Assembly (NCBI GenBank): GCA_024803745.1
Contig: JANJXV010000013.1
Span: 35,131,001-35,195,000, forward strand
Direction: 5' to 3'
Length of the DNA stretch: 64,000 nt
Origin: Megascapheus bottae
Taxonomy: Eukaryota > Chordata > Mammalia > Rodentia > Geomyidae
Shown: one piece after another, positions 1 to 14,049 of the stretch
How positions within the stretch are numbered: position 1 is the stretch's first letter
Layout of the letters: every line of letters starts with the position of its first letter
Made by a program: the position numbers and the translations under genes
Notes under the pieces: generated by a model
The model's database searches: none
What the model was told of the DNA's origin: nothing
The model's input: only the letters and a program-made list of their open reading frames with translations

Positions 1-45
1 CTTCTGCAACCCTCACTCTCCAAAAAGACCTTGAATTATACCAAT

Positions 46-118
46 GAGCTGGAGGTGCAGCTCCGGGGTAGAGTGTCTGCCTAGCGTGCAACAAGTTCCT
101 AGTATAGAAAGATTTCTT
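46..118 (+). repeat. ID-type SINE fragment, degraded
   Basis: Reads 'gctggaggtgcagctccggggtagagtgtctgcctagc', a diverged ID (tRNA-Ala-like) left monomer with A- and B-box remnants. In the entries below, 'ID-Geo' means an ID head with the Geo-like tail, and 'B1-Geo' means a B1-like head (tgcctgtaatcctagctact) with the same tail. Confidence 0.55.
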
Positions 119-182
119 GTGAATTAAGCAGTTAAATGTAATTTGTGTGTAAATACCAGATTTTGAACTTAGTCTTCTTGTT

Positions 183-346
183 TAGCTAGTGCTCTACAAT
201 CTGAGCTGTGCCTTCAGTCCAGCTTTTTGCTAGTTAATTTGAGTCTAGTCTCACAGACTTAATTGTCCAGGCTGATTTCAAAGCAAGATCCTCTAGATCT
301 CAGCCTCCTGAGTAATTAATATAGGCATGAGCCACCAGAGCCTGGG
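183..346 (-). repeat. B1-Geo SINE, degraded
   Basis: Read on the minus strand it shows the B1-like head ('gcctatattaattactcagg') and the Geo tail middle. The tail end is lost. Confidence 0.7.
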
Positions 347-879
347 TAATTTTTTATTTTGTTTTGTTTTGTTTATAATATCAAAAAGAAGCAAATAAAT
401 TTAAAAAGAAAAATCCATGATGGGAAAATCTTAAGCCATGACATAAAAGTTAAGAACTTAAAACTATGAAACTAAACAAAATTCCTACTATAAAAGATTT
501 AAAAAAAAAAAAAAAAAAAACTTCTGACAGGAAAAAAAAAAGCTACTGACAAAGCTAAGACACAAACCAGAGATGGTAATTATAGCACAGATGGCAAGAA
601 AAAGACCTCTATAAACAAAGAACGTTTACAAACAATTATTATTACTAGGTAAACTATCCCTGCTAAAGCCAGCCCTCCACTTCCCTTTCATCTTGAATTA
701 TTCCAGCAATTCTTCCCCTCCCATCATCTTCCTTTTTGTGATGGTCTGCATCAGCAAGCAAACATGGAAATTTTCTAAATATAAATAAAAGCAGAATCTC
801 GCTTCCTTTCACCCTTTACAACAGAACTCTGTGAAGAAGCCAATTTTATATGATGTCTCAAGTTATTCTACTCCAAAGG

Positions 880-957
880 TCTTTCTCCAGTGCTAGGGAT
901 TGAACCCAGGGTCTCACGTAGGCCAGGTTAGCACTTTACAATGAAGGTACACCCTCA
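880..957 (-). repeat. ID-type SINE fragment
   Basis: Minus-strand ID left monomer, recognised by 'gtgctagggattgaaccc' on the plus strand, the complement of the tRNA-like B box. Confidence 0.6.
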
Positions 958-1944
958 GATATAAGCATAACAGTCTCCATTATTTCTTAAGCCAGCATTT
1001 GTCAAGCCTTTTTCTCCTTCCTTCTAATCCATCCAGAAGTAACTATAGTTAATAAATGTTTCCAGTATTCTGTTTTCTTTACAGATACAATACACAGCTA
1101 AACAATTTTATTTTCCTTATCTCTGGGTGGTGAGATGACAAATGACTTTGGTCCTTTCCTTTATAATGTTTTGGTACTATCTAAATTAATTTAAAAAAAA
1201 AGATAAGCCTGGGTTCCTTTTCTGATCAAAGATGAAAGAAATAGCCATTTTCATTTTAGATAAAACAGCCAGTTTAGCTTCAAGAACACTCCATTTGTCG
1301 TTTCATTTTAAAAATAAAGAATTGGAAATAAAGTTAGAATAAATAAACTTGCTTTTAGTAGAAAAACACCTACTATAATATGCAGCAGCTCCTCATTTCT
1401 GAGAAATAGTTGGGTGACTTTTCATTAGTGTACATTCTGAATTAATATTTTTCTAGCTATGATCTTTTCACGAGTAGATGACAGGGAGGGGGATAAATGG
1501 TGAGTACACAGTCTCAGAAGGGCCAGGATAAGACTGCAGACCTGAGAAGTATAAAAGACTCCTTGGGTCACAAAGGCATCCTCCCCTGGCCTAACTTACC
1601 CCCTGCCCCTCCAGAATACAGATGCACATGCTCATCTTCTACTAACCATTCAGAACCCCCCTCAATGCCACTTCAGCTCTCTATGCTGAGATACCATGCT
1701 CTCAGTTCTAAGTTGGTCCCTTTACCACCACCTTCCCTGCTTGTCTTCTGAGGAACGCCCCTCACCCAGTTCTACTCCCCCATCTGAATAAATCTGTCCT
1801 TTACCCTCACCTTTATGAGATGAAGTTATTTAAGACAAAATGGTTAGAAGCACACTACAGAAAACACAAACATACAGACCCTAAAATATTTTTCAATTAG
1901 TTATTATTAAGAATATTGGTAAGGCTTAAGACTCAGAATATACC

Positions 1945-2185
1945 AGGAGCCAGTGGCTCATGTCTATAAATCCTAGCAACTCAGGAGGTTGGGATGTGAG
2001 AATCACAGTTTAGAGCCAGCCAAAGTAGACAAAAATTCATGACTCTTATCTCCAATTAACCAACAAAAAGCTGGAAGTGGACATGTGGCTCAATGGATAG
2101 AGTGTCAGCTAAGAGCAAAAGAAAAAAATCAAGCAAGACAACAAAGCTCTGAGTTTAAGTCCCAGTGCTGGTACCATAAATAAAT
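1945..2185 (+). repeat. B1-Geo SINE
   Basis: Near full-length head ('aggagccagtggctcatgtc') followed by a Geo tail with an A-rich insertion at 2120-2136. It ends in an AT-rich tail. Confidence 0.8.
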
Positions 2186-2412
2186 AAGAACTCTCCAATG
2201 CTCTATAAGTATGTACGTATGAATTTGGTTTGATCTAAAGTCAATTAATGTTTATAAAAAGAAAAGTAATACAGGAAAAGATCTAAGAATGTATGCAACC
2301 CAGTATTACATCATTATTTCATCTGAATTAATGGAGAATTTTCATTTCCTTACCTGCATAGTTGTGTGTTGAAATGTCCTATAATTTACATAATTTAGCA
2401 TTTAAATACATT

Positions 2413-2582
2413 AGATGGGTGCAGTGGCACTCACTTTGTTCTATGTACTAAAGAGTCAGAGGCAGGAAGATCCTAGTTCATGGCCAGCCATTTCAAAATC
2501 AAACTACAAAACACAAAGGCTGGAGTATACCTCAAGTAGAGAAGTGCCCACACCCTACATTTAGTCCCCAGGACAATAAAAT
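2413..2582 (+). repeat. B1/B4-like SINE with ID-like tail
   Basis: Starts 'gatgggtgcagtggcactca', contains a B1-like middle and ends 'ccccaggacaataaaa'. More diverged than the other copies. Confidence 0.6.
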
Positions 2583-2821
2583 TTAATTACATAATTAAAT
2601 ACATCCAAACTGAAAATGCTAGCAGGGATGGGAGTTGAAGGAAGAGAATCAACAGAATGTAAAGACTTGAAGGAGAGAGATATCTGAATTCGTTCTCGCT
2701 AAGTAAGAAGGACAAGGGACATGACAGTGCAAGGTCTCCAGCTCCATCAATCCCAGGAGTTCTGTGAGTCCAGTTATCAGACTTTAGCAAGAACTGGATT
2801 AGGGAATGAGTAGAGTAGGGA

Positions 2822-2886
2822 ATTACGGTAGAGTGTTTGTATCTATACTGGAGGCCCTAAATTCAATCCCAGCATTGAAAAAAATC
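2822..2886 (+). repeat. ID-type SINE fragment
   Basis: Reads 'ggtagagtgtttgtatctat...ttcaatcccagcattgaaaaaa', a short ID remnant with an A tail. Confidence 0.5.
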
Positions 2887-3626
2887 AAATAAAAAAACGT
2901 GATTTGGGAGAAACAACACAGCCAGAAAAGGTGCCATGCTTGGCAAAGGGGCAAAGATCACAGTAGATACTTCCTGCCTTGTGCAGGCGCATTTCCTGTT
3001 ATCAATATCTTCTTCAAGTCTCTCAAAATGCTCAAGGCACTGAAATGTCCCTTCCAAGCTTAGTCTAACCTGGGGGTCTTTGTAACTGCCAGGGGCTCTG
3101 AAGAAGTTTTTCTCCTACATCTTATAACTCACCTGTCCCTCTCATTGAGAATACATCACAGGTTCTCTACAAACGTGACCTTTGAACACTTGTTTTAAAT
3201 CACTCTCACCCCCAATCCCACTGTTTTATTATATCACTTGTATTGTTTCCTCCAAAATATTCCCTATATCCTGTCTGTAGTTGTATTTTATATTCTGTGT
3301 TTATTATATGTGGTATCACAGTAACGTGGTTATCTTAAGTGCTATTGCCAAAGTATAGATGAGTATCAGGGAGTAGAAATTACTCAGCAAATATCTGGCT
3401 GAGTGACTGAGTCATAGACCAATATGATGTTTCTGATGCTAGTCCTATTAAAATATTTCAAAAGAAATACCTTTTTTAACCAAAGACATTTTTTATTATC
3501 TTTACTTTAGAGCATTCTTTGGGAAACAAAAATAATTGTGTAGGTGTTGTCAACATACATGTATCAATATCAATTAAAAAATCCATCCATTTAAAAAAAA
3601 AGGAAAGAAAAAAGAACTATTTCGAT

Positions 3627-3847
3627 GCCAGGTGCTGGTAGCTCATGCCTGTAATCCTAGCTACTCAGGAGACTGAGACCTGAAGATCAAGGTTCAAAGT
3701 CAGCCTGGACAGGAAAGTCTGTGAGACTCTAATTAATCACCAGAAAAAATGCTAGTGGTAGAGCACTGAAAGTAGTAGAGCACTAGCCTTGAGCAAAGAA
3801 GTCCAGAGACAATGCCCAGGCCCTGAGTTCAAGATCTACAACCCAAA
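3627..3847 (+). repeat. B1-Geo SINE
   Basis: Complete head 'gccaggtgctggtagctcat' and tail ending 'ccctgagttcaagatctac'. A GGA/GGT-rich tract begins directly after it. Confidence 0.88.
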
Positions 3848-3902
3848 AAGGAGGAGGATTACAAAGAAGAGGTGGTGGTGGTGGAGGAGGTAGAAGGAGA
3901 AG
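3848..3902 (+). repeat. GGA/GGT-rich simple repeat
   Basis: Purine-rich tract with a run of five GGT-like triplets at the 3' end of a SINE. Confidence 0.8.
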
Positions 3903-4914
3903 TTTCAGCATCATAAATGTAGTAGTCTTGGAGGAGGAAATGAGCATATTTCTGCTGGGGCATTAGAAAGATACTGATGAATGCTCTCTTCCCAAGACTG
4001 CTTATGCTTTGAGAACTGCCCCCTTTCCACCTTTGCTTTGCATCTTAAACTCCAGGAGCCACTTAAAATTCAAGCCATCTGTTCTCAAGAAGTAAATCTC
4101 CTGGACGGATACCTTATGTTCATGAGAGAAAAGGGGAAGGTGTTGTTGGGCTGTATGCTGGAGCTTCCAGCCAGAACCTCCGCTATCTCTTTTGGCACAG
4201 GTTGTGGAGGATGAGACTATGTCTAGAGGGGATTTTCTCCTGATTTGACAACTTTGGCCCTACCCAAACACACAGCTTTGCCTGACCATCCATCACTCAT
4301 CATGAGGCTCCTCAGTTTTCCCTGTGAGCCTCCACAGGTCAAATACTGTGTGTTCCCCACAGTCTGTGAACTTCTTGGACCAGCACTGGAACATTCATTT
4401 TGCTCAGCATGCCTTTCACATTTCCATTGTGTTCAATTTCCCACTCCCCCTACTCTGGTCCCCAGAGAGTAACTTCCTCCTTGTTTTAGTAACTTGGATC
4501 ACAGTCAAGGTTGATGTGTTTCTCCATTTTGCAGGATATTTTCTTCAGAAGAGACAAAACAGAGGCCAACAGGGTAGCCGAGCCCTGTCAGCAGCCTTAG
4601 GAAGTGAGCAAGTATTAAGAATAAACCCAGAAAATGTTTTCAAACCAATGAAAGGCAGACAACAAGAGACACCATAGGCACATTTATAATGGTGGGCTAA
4701 GGCTTAGATTCCCCAGTAATTTTGTTTTCCTCCTAGGGACCCACTCTAAAAGAAATGGATTTTATTTGTTTATAGGAGAGGAAAAGGAAAGGAAAAAGTA
4801 CTTCCAGCTTTCAGACTTAAATTGAACTATATTGAAATAGAAGATTGTCCTATTTGAGGTCCTGATACTAGCTCGGACCCTAACCACAAGCAGGGATTAA
4901 CAAATGAGCATTGA

Positions 4915-5158
4915 GAGAGCGCTGGTAATCCTAAACCATGCCTATAATCCTAACTCCTCCAAAGGCTGGGATCTGAGGATCAGGATTCAAAGCTTGCTAG
5001 GGCAAAAAAGTCTATGGAGCTATTGTCTCTAAGTATACCACCCCCACCTCACAAGAAGTGGAGCTGTGTCTCAAGTGGTAGAACCCTGGCCTTGAGCAAA
5101 AAGCTCAAGGATAGCTCCCAGGCCCTGTGTTCAAAAAATAATAAATAAAATAAAGAAC
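4915..5158 (+). repeat. B1-Geo SINE
   Basis: Diverged head with 'gcctataatcctaactcctc', Geo tail 'ctcaagtggtagaaccctgg', and a tail of AATAAAT units. Confidence 0.8.
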
Positions 5159-5161
5159 AAT

Positions 5162-5193
5162 GGGCCAGGCACCGATGGCTCACACCTATACAT
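5162..5193 (+). repeat. truncated B1-type SINE head
   Basis: Only the first 30 or so bases ('ggccaggcaccgatggctca') remain, abutting the A-rich tail of the previous SINE. Confidence 0.55.
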
Positions 5194-5705
5194 TATGTTT
5201 TCCTCTCAGTTTACACATTCTACTTATAATCCTGTCCCCGCTGCTCTCTGACACCTAATGAAAGGTGTTTCTGTGGACTTGCTTAAGATACTTCATACAC
5301 TTGATTTCTTTTTTATTTTTTAGTAACCTTTCTAAGGAAGGAAGATAATGAGCTTAGTGGCATTTAGCCTGAATTAAATGACCTTTCAATAAAGAACTGA
5401 TTAGTACCTCATTTTTACAAGCATTATGGAAATTTTTTTTTCCTTTAAAACACAAGTCAAATCACCATTTCTCATGTCCCTATGATTTTTCTCACTATTG
5501 AGATAGATGTTTCTTACTGTTTTAGGAATGTATTTTCATTTCAGGAATCCTTTTCCAAACCAAGTTTACAGATCCACGAAAATTTGTGCAGTTTTTTTTT
5601 GCCAAAGTATTCATACTTCGTGCTTCATCCTGACAATACAGCCTCTGATGCCTTAGTAAATAACAAATGTCATGTTATCTAAAGACCTTCAAAAGTATCA
5701 AAATT

Positions 5706-5905
5706 AGCTGAACATGGTGGTACACCCCTGTAATTCTAGTGATGTGAGAAGCAAAAGTAAGTTAATATCATTTGGAGGACCAATTCTGGGCTAAAACTTG
5801 AGACTTCCCAGAAAGTGTATGACTCCAGAGAGAGCACTTGCCTAAGGTAAGCACAAGGTCCTGAGTTCAAACTCCAATATCATGAAAAAAATTAAATAAA
5901 TAGAT
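5706..5905 (+). repeat. B1-like SINE with ID-like tail, diverged
   Basis: Head 'gctgaacatggtggtacacc', tail 'gagttcaaactccaatatcatgaaaaaa'. Older than most copies in the window. Confidence 0.65.
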
Positions 5906-6887
5906 GTATTAATACTATCTATGGAACAGTCACATTAGAATACATTTCAGGATTCCTTATGTATAATGTTTGTAATTAAGACAAACCACCCAATCCTGTA
6001 TCCCAACCTAAAAGAAACATTTTAAATTGAAACACATACTACTCACTTCTTCATGTTCCATCTGTTGTTAACATTTCATCTGATAGTTATTAATGCTAAG
6101 TAGAAGCCAAAGAAAAGATCTAGAAGGAAAGGGTGGGACCCAAAAGCCAAGAAATGGGAAGGAAATTGAAAGTACATAGAAAGAGAGAATGCTAAAACTG
6201 TCAGCAGGCTCTTGGATGGAAATGGCACGTGAAAAACAATTCCAAGCACTGAGAGCTTTTTATTCTTTTGGATCCAGAGAGAGGAAGTAGAGATCTGGAT
6301 AAAATAGCAGAAAACTTGGGGGAGGAGGTAGGGAAAAGGGATATACCAGTCAAATCTTGAAGGATGAAAAGCTACTCTGTTGATCAGTGAAAAAGAATCC
6401 AAAGAAACAAGACTGACCCAAGAAAGGAAGAAAGATGGGAGCTGATTCTGGTGTTTAAACAGAGGAAATAAAATTCAAAGAAAGAGCCACAGAAATGCTC
6501 CCAGGATGTTTAGAAATGGAGTGGGGAATGAGAAGTCTTCAAAAAGTCTAGCTACAAATTTAGGTAAGTTGTCCTGGGAAATTTAAAGTCTTGACTGATC
6601 TAAAAGCAATGTGTTTAATGCCACCACTTGAGTGTTTTTGAACCCTTCACAAAGAATTAAGCAAAGTTTCTGCTGCATAATTTTTTTTCAAAAAAATGTT
6701 TTCCAGGGTTGTGTTGATGAAAAACCATACCAATTCCATGTGACCCACAGCATGTTTACAATAAACAAGAGGTAGGGGGGAGAGGAAGGACAGATTTTTC
6801 CCATCCCTCAAATGCTACCCTGATTACCCACATCAGCCCTAACTCCTGCATGCCCAGATATTAATTAACAAGGCCATGTCCACTCAC

Positions 6888-6938
6888 TTGCTCTGCCCTT
6901 CTGTCCATTTCACTGAGCTGGAGCTCCCAGCAGCAACT
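6888..6938 (-). CDS. WT1: WT1 exon 5, alternatively spliced 17-residue cassette (51 bp)
   Basis: Acceptor CTTCTCTTCTAG, donor AAGTGAGTG. Reads (G)VAAGSSSSVKWTEGQS plus AA of the last codon, completed by exon 6. This is the '17AA' cassette that is included or skipped in WT1 mRNAs of placental mammals and is absent from most other vertebrates. It encodes a Ser-rich segment placed between the regulatory domain and the zinc fingers. Both flanking phases are 2, so inclusion adds exactly 17 residues. The 1.2-kb intron before it carries an unusual purine tract. Confidence 0.97.
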
Positions 6939-8552
<1,614 letters not shown>

Positions 8553-8565
8553 AAAAATGGAGTTA

Positions 8566-8805
8566 ACTGGGCACCAGTGACTGTAATCCTACCTACTCAG
8601 GAGGCTGAGATCTGAGGACTGAGGATCCAAGCCAGCCTGGGCAGAAAAGTCTCTAAGCTTTTTATCTCCAATTAACCACCAAACCACCAGAAGTAGAGTT
8701 GGAGCTCAAGTGATAGAGTGCCAGCCTAGAGCAAAAATTCTAAATAACAGAACCTAGACCCTGAGTGCAAGCCCCAGGACTGGCACCAAAGAAAAAGCAA
8801 CAGAG
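8566..8805 (+). repeat. B1-Geo SINE
   Basis: Second copy in tandem with the previous one, with head 'ctgggcaccagtgactgtaa' and tail end 'gccccaggactggcacc'. Confidence 0.87.
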
Positions 8806-8968
8806 TTTTACTTTGTCTTTACAAGCCACCACATTTTTCAGAATAATAGAACAAATGTGTCTGAAATGATATTCAATTCATCCCATAGACCTCTACACAG
8901 TTACGTCCCATACAGCAGAAAAGATTTTAAGAGTATTTAGAAGATTAAAATTAAAAAAAAAAGTGTAA

Positions 8969-9082
8969 GCCAGCCATGGCACCACATGTCTATAATCCCA
9001 GTATGCAAGAGGATCTCAAGCTTAAGCCAGCAAGTTTTCCACAGTGAGTTTAAAACTAATTCAGGCTATATAGTAAAGCCAG
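8969..9082 (+). repeat. B1-type SINE, old
   Basis: B1-like body ('ccatggcaccacatgtctat', 'ggctatatagtaaagccag'). Its A-rich 3' end passes straight into a long GGAA repeat. Confidence 0.65.
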
Positions 9083-9264
9083 TAAAGAAAAAAATAGAAA
9101 GAGAAAGAAAGGGGGAGGGAGGGTTGGAGGGAAGGAGAGAGGGGGGGAAGGAGGGAAGGAGGGAAGGAGGAAACGAGGAAGGAAGGAAGGAAGGAAGGAA
9201 GGAAGGAAGGAAGGAAGGAAGGAAGGAAGGAAGGAAAGAGAGAGGGAGGGGAGAAGAAAAGAAG
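9083..9264 (+). repeat. (GGAA)n microsatellite
   Basis: Pure purine tract. The most regular part is about fifteen GGAA units ending near 9236. It grows out of the SINE tail at its left. Confidence 0.95.
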
Positions 9265-9659
9265 TGAATGAAAACACGGTGTTTCTGAGAATGCAAACTT
9301 TGACAAGAGGGTAAGGGATATGAGACTTTGAAAGACAGCACAGGATGGATAACTCAACATTAAAGTTAAAAGCCTGAAACTGAGAGTAAAAAGGCATCAG
9401 ATTAATTATTCATGAAAAGGCTATTAAGTTGTTTTAATCAAAAGGATAAGTATCTTGTGGAGTATGAGGGCCTGAAAAGTCACAACATGATGGGTGATGG
9501 ATGGGCTGATTCCAAAGGCTGTGACACGCAGAAGATGACAATAAAATCTGTGCATAGCTGAAAGAATTTCTCTCTACAGGATTTATAATCCTGTATGAGT
9601 CAAGTACAATTTGGATCTCCCCACCCCCCACACCCAGGCCAGTACCCCCCACCCAAGGC

Positions 9660-9873
9660 CAGACACTGGCGGCTCACTGCCTGTAATCCTATCTCCTCAG
9701 GAGGCTGAGATCTAAGGGTCCTGGCTTGAAGACAGTCCCTGCAGAAAATGCTGTGGTATTATCTCCAATTAACCAGCAAAAAGCTGGAATTCAAGTGGTA
9801 GAGGACCAGCCTTGAGTAGATAGCTAAGGGAGAAGGCCCAGGCCCTGAGTTCAAGCCATGGTACTGGAGATTA
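9660..9873 (+). repeat. B1-Geo SINE
   Basis: Head 'ccagacactggcggctcact', tail 'gccatggtactggagatta'; followed directly by a GATA repeat. Confidence 0.87.
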
Positions 9874-9874
9874 G

Positions 9875-9875
9875 G

Positions 9876-9917
<42 letters not shown>

Positions 9918-9924
9918 TAGATAT
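9875..9924 (+). repeat. (GATA)n microsatellite
   Basis: About eleven AGAT/GATA units, at the 3' end of the preceding SINE. Confidence 0.95.
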
Positions 9925-10104
9925 GCAATTATTTACATTAAAACCCCAAAGGAGAAAATACAACACTATATACAACAACCAAAAGCTATCATTCTCCCTT
10001 TATTTATCTTACTTCTAGCAAATAAGCACACAAATCAATCACTACACATCTTCAAAACCATCAAGCTCTACAAGGAATAAATTTAGACTTGATCTTTGTT
10101 GTTG

Positions 10105-10298
10105 TTGCTGCCAGTCCTGGGCTTAAACTCAGGGCCTGAGCACCATCCTTGGGCTTTCTCAAAGCTAGAGCTCGACCACTTGAGCCACAGCACCATTTCT
10201 GTCTTTTTCTATGTATGTGGTACCAAGGGAATCAAACCTGGGTCTTCAGTGCATTCTAGGCAAGCACTCTACCACTAGGCCAAACTCCCAGCCCCTAG
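10105..10298 (-). repeat. ID-Geo SINE
   Basis: Minus-strand copy. The plus strand shows the complement of the tail ('gccagtcctgggcttaaact') and then of the ID head ('ctaccactaggccaaactcc'). Confidence 0.88.
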
Positions 10299-10937
10299 AC
10301 CGGATCTTAAATGGTTAATTATGAAATCTGAAATGCCAGATATTGATGGTTCTTCTGGGACCCTTTGGTTTTTAAACACATCACAGAGAGCATGTTCACT
10401 CTATCCTCATGGCAGACGTGAAAGGAGGTAAGAAATAATCAGTATCTAGAGTGTGATATCAGATCAGGAATCCCGGGCAGTCTCCATCTTGTGGCATTCC
10501 TTTCTGTTGCTTTATTGACAAAAAACAAGAGAAATTTTTAATTCAGAGAGGGTCTTGTTCGGCCAACTAAACTAGGAACTTGGTAGGGGAGGGAACTTGA
10601 GAGAAATTACAGCAACTGGGAAGAAATGAATACCGTGTAATGTCTTGACATACCTTGATAAATCATGGTACAGTCTACTTGACTCTCATATAATCACTCT
10701 GAAAATTATTTAGAACTCCTGTGTCAGGTATACAGGATAAGAAGGAAATGGGATCCAGGAGGGAATTTTGCATATGAAAAGTGAAGTGACTTCAAACTCC
10801 AAATATGTGCAGGTTCATTAGTCAGTGAATATCTGGACCCCATCATTCATCCTGTGTCTGTTGGTTATTATGCTACTACAATATCCTTCATATCAATGAA
10901 AAAAAAATGACCCTCTTTCCCTGCAGCTTCCAGATTT

Positions 10938-10957
10938 GCAGCAGCAGCAGCAGCAGC
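10938..10957 (+). repeat. (GCA)6 short triplet repeat
   Basis: Six GCA units; CTG/TGC on the WT1-sense strand, within intron 3. Confidence 0.9.
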
Positions 10958-11596
10958 CCGTGCTGGTCTGTGCCACTACATTTCGCAATTCCACAAATTC
11001 TTGCTGTAAGGCTGGTGTAATTAATTCCTGAAAGACCCCAACTTTTATTAGAAGTGCCAGCCTGCTGCATTTACCACAGGAGAGTTTCTTGAAGTTTCTT
11101 TGGGCTGACAGTCCATTAATAAGCGTCCTCCTCCACAATCTCTCCACTGGTTTTTGTTCTCCTGTGCCTTTTCATCAAGCAACCCATTTATTAATCTTGC
11201 CATTAATCTCAGCTAACAGGCTAACAGGCATTGTATTCCCCAGGTAGCTCTACATTTTTTGTCACTAATATTTTTTTTTAATGTCCATTCACTAAAATCA
11301 CTCAGCCACTGTTGACAGTTTTCCTGGGCCTGTTTGGGGTATAAGATCTTTCTGAAATTATTGAATTTTTGCATATGACTAAGAATCTGATTATTTTCAA
11401 GAGGTTTGGAAAGTAGGGATCAATACACAGATACCTAACTTTATGATTTAGGATTTTTTTTCCTCAAAAGACTCAAAGAATAGATATACAGGTTCCTCAG
11501 AAGCTCTATCCAGAAGGATCCCAAAGACAAAGCATTTCTAAGGGCATTCCTTTTGCCTCCAGAAAGCAAAACTACTCAAATATAGGATCAGTGTCG

Positions 11597-11598
<2 letters not shown>

Positions 11599-11641
<43 letters not shown>

Positions 11642-11650
11642 TGTGTGTGT
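11599..11650 (+). repeat. (GT)n microsatellite
   Basis: About 25 GT units with a single GA interruption at 11639-11641. Confidence 0.95.
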
Positions 11651-12088
11651 GCCTGTGTATGGTATCTACCTTATGGGTAATTAGTAATCCTCTGTTCTGT
11701 AATTCCCAGTACAGAAGTCACTGGCCATGTGTGGCTACGAAGCACCAGGAACCCAGCTAGTGCCACCCACTGAAATAAAATTTTTGTTAGAATGAGTTGT
11801 GTATAATATTTTAGAATTAGTTTCACTTTTTGAAAAAATATTTGTAGTTAACTAGCAAGTTTCAAATTATACATATGGCTTGTATTATATTTTATTAGGC
11901 AATGGGAATGGACAAGTCACAGGTAAATTTTCTCAACTATCAAATAAGAATATTTATCTTAATCTCATTTTACAAGGATGATGTGAAAATTGACTGTTTT
12001 TTTTTAACCTACCGAGTTTTTTCTTATAGTTTCATACATTCTCAGTACATCTCACAACTTTGTGAGGTCAGTATGAGTATGACCTCTG

Positions 12089-12287
12089 CCAGGTGCTAGT
12101 GGCTCATGCCTGTAATCCTAACTACTCAGGAGGATTGCAGTTCAAAGACAGCCTAGGCAAGAAAGTCCATGAAATCCTTATCTCCAATTAACCAGAAAAC
12201 TGGAAGTGGTGCTATGGCTCAAAGTTGTAGAGCATTAGCCAGCAAAAAGGGCTCAGGGACAGTGCCCAGGGCCTTGAGTTTGACCTC
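12089..12287 (+). repeat. B1-Geo SINE
   Basis: Head 'gccaggtgctagtggctcat' and a Geo tail ending 'gccttgagtttgacctctg'. It has a small deletion in the head. Confidence 0.85.
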
Positions 12288-14049
12288 TGAAACTGATTCC
12301 TGACACTAAGCGCAATGCTTCTTCAGTTATGATCCCAAATGAAATGTCCCACTTTGTGATTCAATTTGTCCAGGTAGCTCAGCCTAAAAACTCTCAGAGG
12401 AAATAAGGTGAAGACGGCAGATGGGAAAAAAGGACTTACAGAAAATCCCCAAGCTACTAAAAGGCTTCCTGGGGCCAGAGATGACATCAGAACACCATTT
12501 AACCACATCCTGCCTTCTGCTGGCTAGAGCTCTGCAGTGGCTGTGTGAATCAGCCTGGCTGGCACAACCTTTCCTCTGAATGTCAATGACAGCAAGGACA
12601 ATAACGATGGCTGGAGAAAGGACAGAATGTGAACTTGAGCTAAAAATACTGGGTCTAACTATGTTCAGGCTCTGATCTCTTTGGGCAATCGGTCAACCCC
12701 CAGCTCTCACCATGGAAACCCAAAAAGAGGGCAGCCACTATCCAGGGAACATATGGCCTCTGGCAAATGAAGCATCTAATTATTAAGTGGCCACGGTAGG
12801 TGTGGACTACCTCTTTCCCAAAGGAGTCCAGATAAGCAGGTGATCTCGCACACAGTAACCATAGCGGTCACGTAGGCATTTCAGTTCCGTCTGGTCGGAA
12901 ATGAACTCTGGAATTGCAGGCTGCCAAAATACATTCCAAAAGTCACGGTGTCCTTTATTTTTATAAGTAGATTTTTTTTTGAAAGTCACTTGTTTCCTAT
13001 GTAAGAAATGTTTGAAGTTAGAAGCAAGAGAGAGGGGGGGGGAAATACTTCTATAACTGGGATTAATGCAAGTTGGAGTAAAATAAAAGGAAGTCCGTCC
13101 TAGCAAAAAGGGGAACTTAAAAGGAAATCAGTAGTAGATCATATAGAGTTTGTTTTGGCCTGAACTGAAGTAATACTGAGTTCTCGACCTCTGCACGAAA
13201 AGAAAGGAAGAAAAAAAAAAAGCTAAGCTATTATCTAGACCAGAACGCCTCCACAATTCAAATGCATGTGTGACTTGAGAATGTTTTTATCTTTAACTGT
13301 GCTGACTATATTCCATAGAATAAGGAAAAAGATTCATGTCACCACTGGAATAGAACCACCTAACCCTGTAGAGATTCAGATTTTTTTTTCCTACCCTATG
13401 TTTACTGGCCTAAAGGACAACTTGATAGACATAGTTTTGAAAATGTTTTAAATGCCAAGAAGAGGATGGGGGTGGGGCTGGGAAACAGAGACACCTAGCA
13501 GCTGTGATCAGAATTCATGATATTTCCAACTTCTGCTATCCTGACCCTGCCTTGTACCAAGGGAGAGATTTCAGAAGCTGCCAAGCAAGGAGCTTGCAGA
13601 GGAGGTTTATGTGAATATCTACCATCCCTCTTCCTGCGCTTTCCCTCTAAGGCGCCTTAGAGGCTGCATACCCTGAACTTTCTACCCAGCAGGCCACAGT
13701 AAAGAATTATTTCATAGACTCTCTCTTAGTATTGTAATCTCTTGCAAGCTCACCAGCTAATCAAAGAAAAACCCACTGGGGATTCAATTTCTATTAATAA
13801 ACACTGGGTCAGCACAAAAGTTACAGGAATACTTGGAACTAACTATTTCCCCTTCCCTGGCGACAGGATCAAATTCAAGCCTGAATCTTTGATAACATTC
13901 CCCACCACCCTGGAAACCACTTCCCTCCTTTTACCTTCTGCCTACTGGTGAAAAGCTGTGTAAGATGCACTTGGGTACACAAAAGGTGGCATTATTTATG
14001 ATGAGTCTGTCTCCTTGGTCCATGAACGATCATTTGATTTCGTTCTTTC

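Larger units (their letters stand above)
1..6887 (-). other. WT1 intron 5 (partial)
   Basis: No exon was recognised on either strand. Contents are about ten degraded SINE fragments (listed separately), an A20 run at 501-520, a GGT/GGA-rich tract at 3848-3902, and unique sequence. Unannotated stretches 346-880, 956-1940, 2890-3620, 3905-4905, 5200-5700 and 5905-6880 show no gene or repeat I can name. The short reading frames there lack start context, splice partners or recognisable protein similarity. Confidence 0.85.

Noticed and set aside
1..6880. Possible WT1 exon 6 upstream of the left edge
   Set aside because: The expected peptide [20 protein letters not shown] was not found on the minus strand, consistent with a long intron 5.
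9056..9397. Overlapping frames encoding Pro/Ser/Phe or Lys/Glu/Arg repeats (here and at 7263-7755, 23137-23443, 51318-51603, 57387-57626)
   Set aside because: Direct translations of simple repeats.
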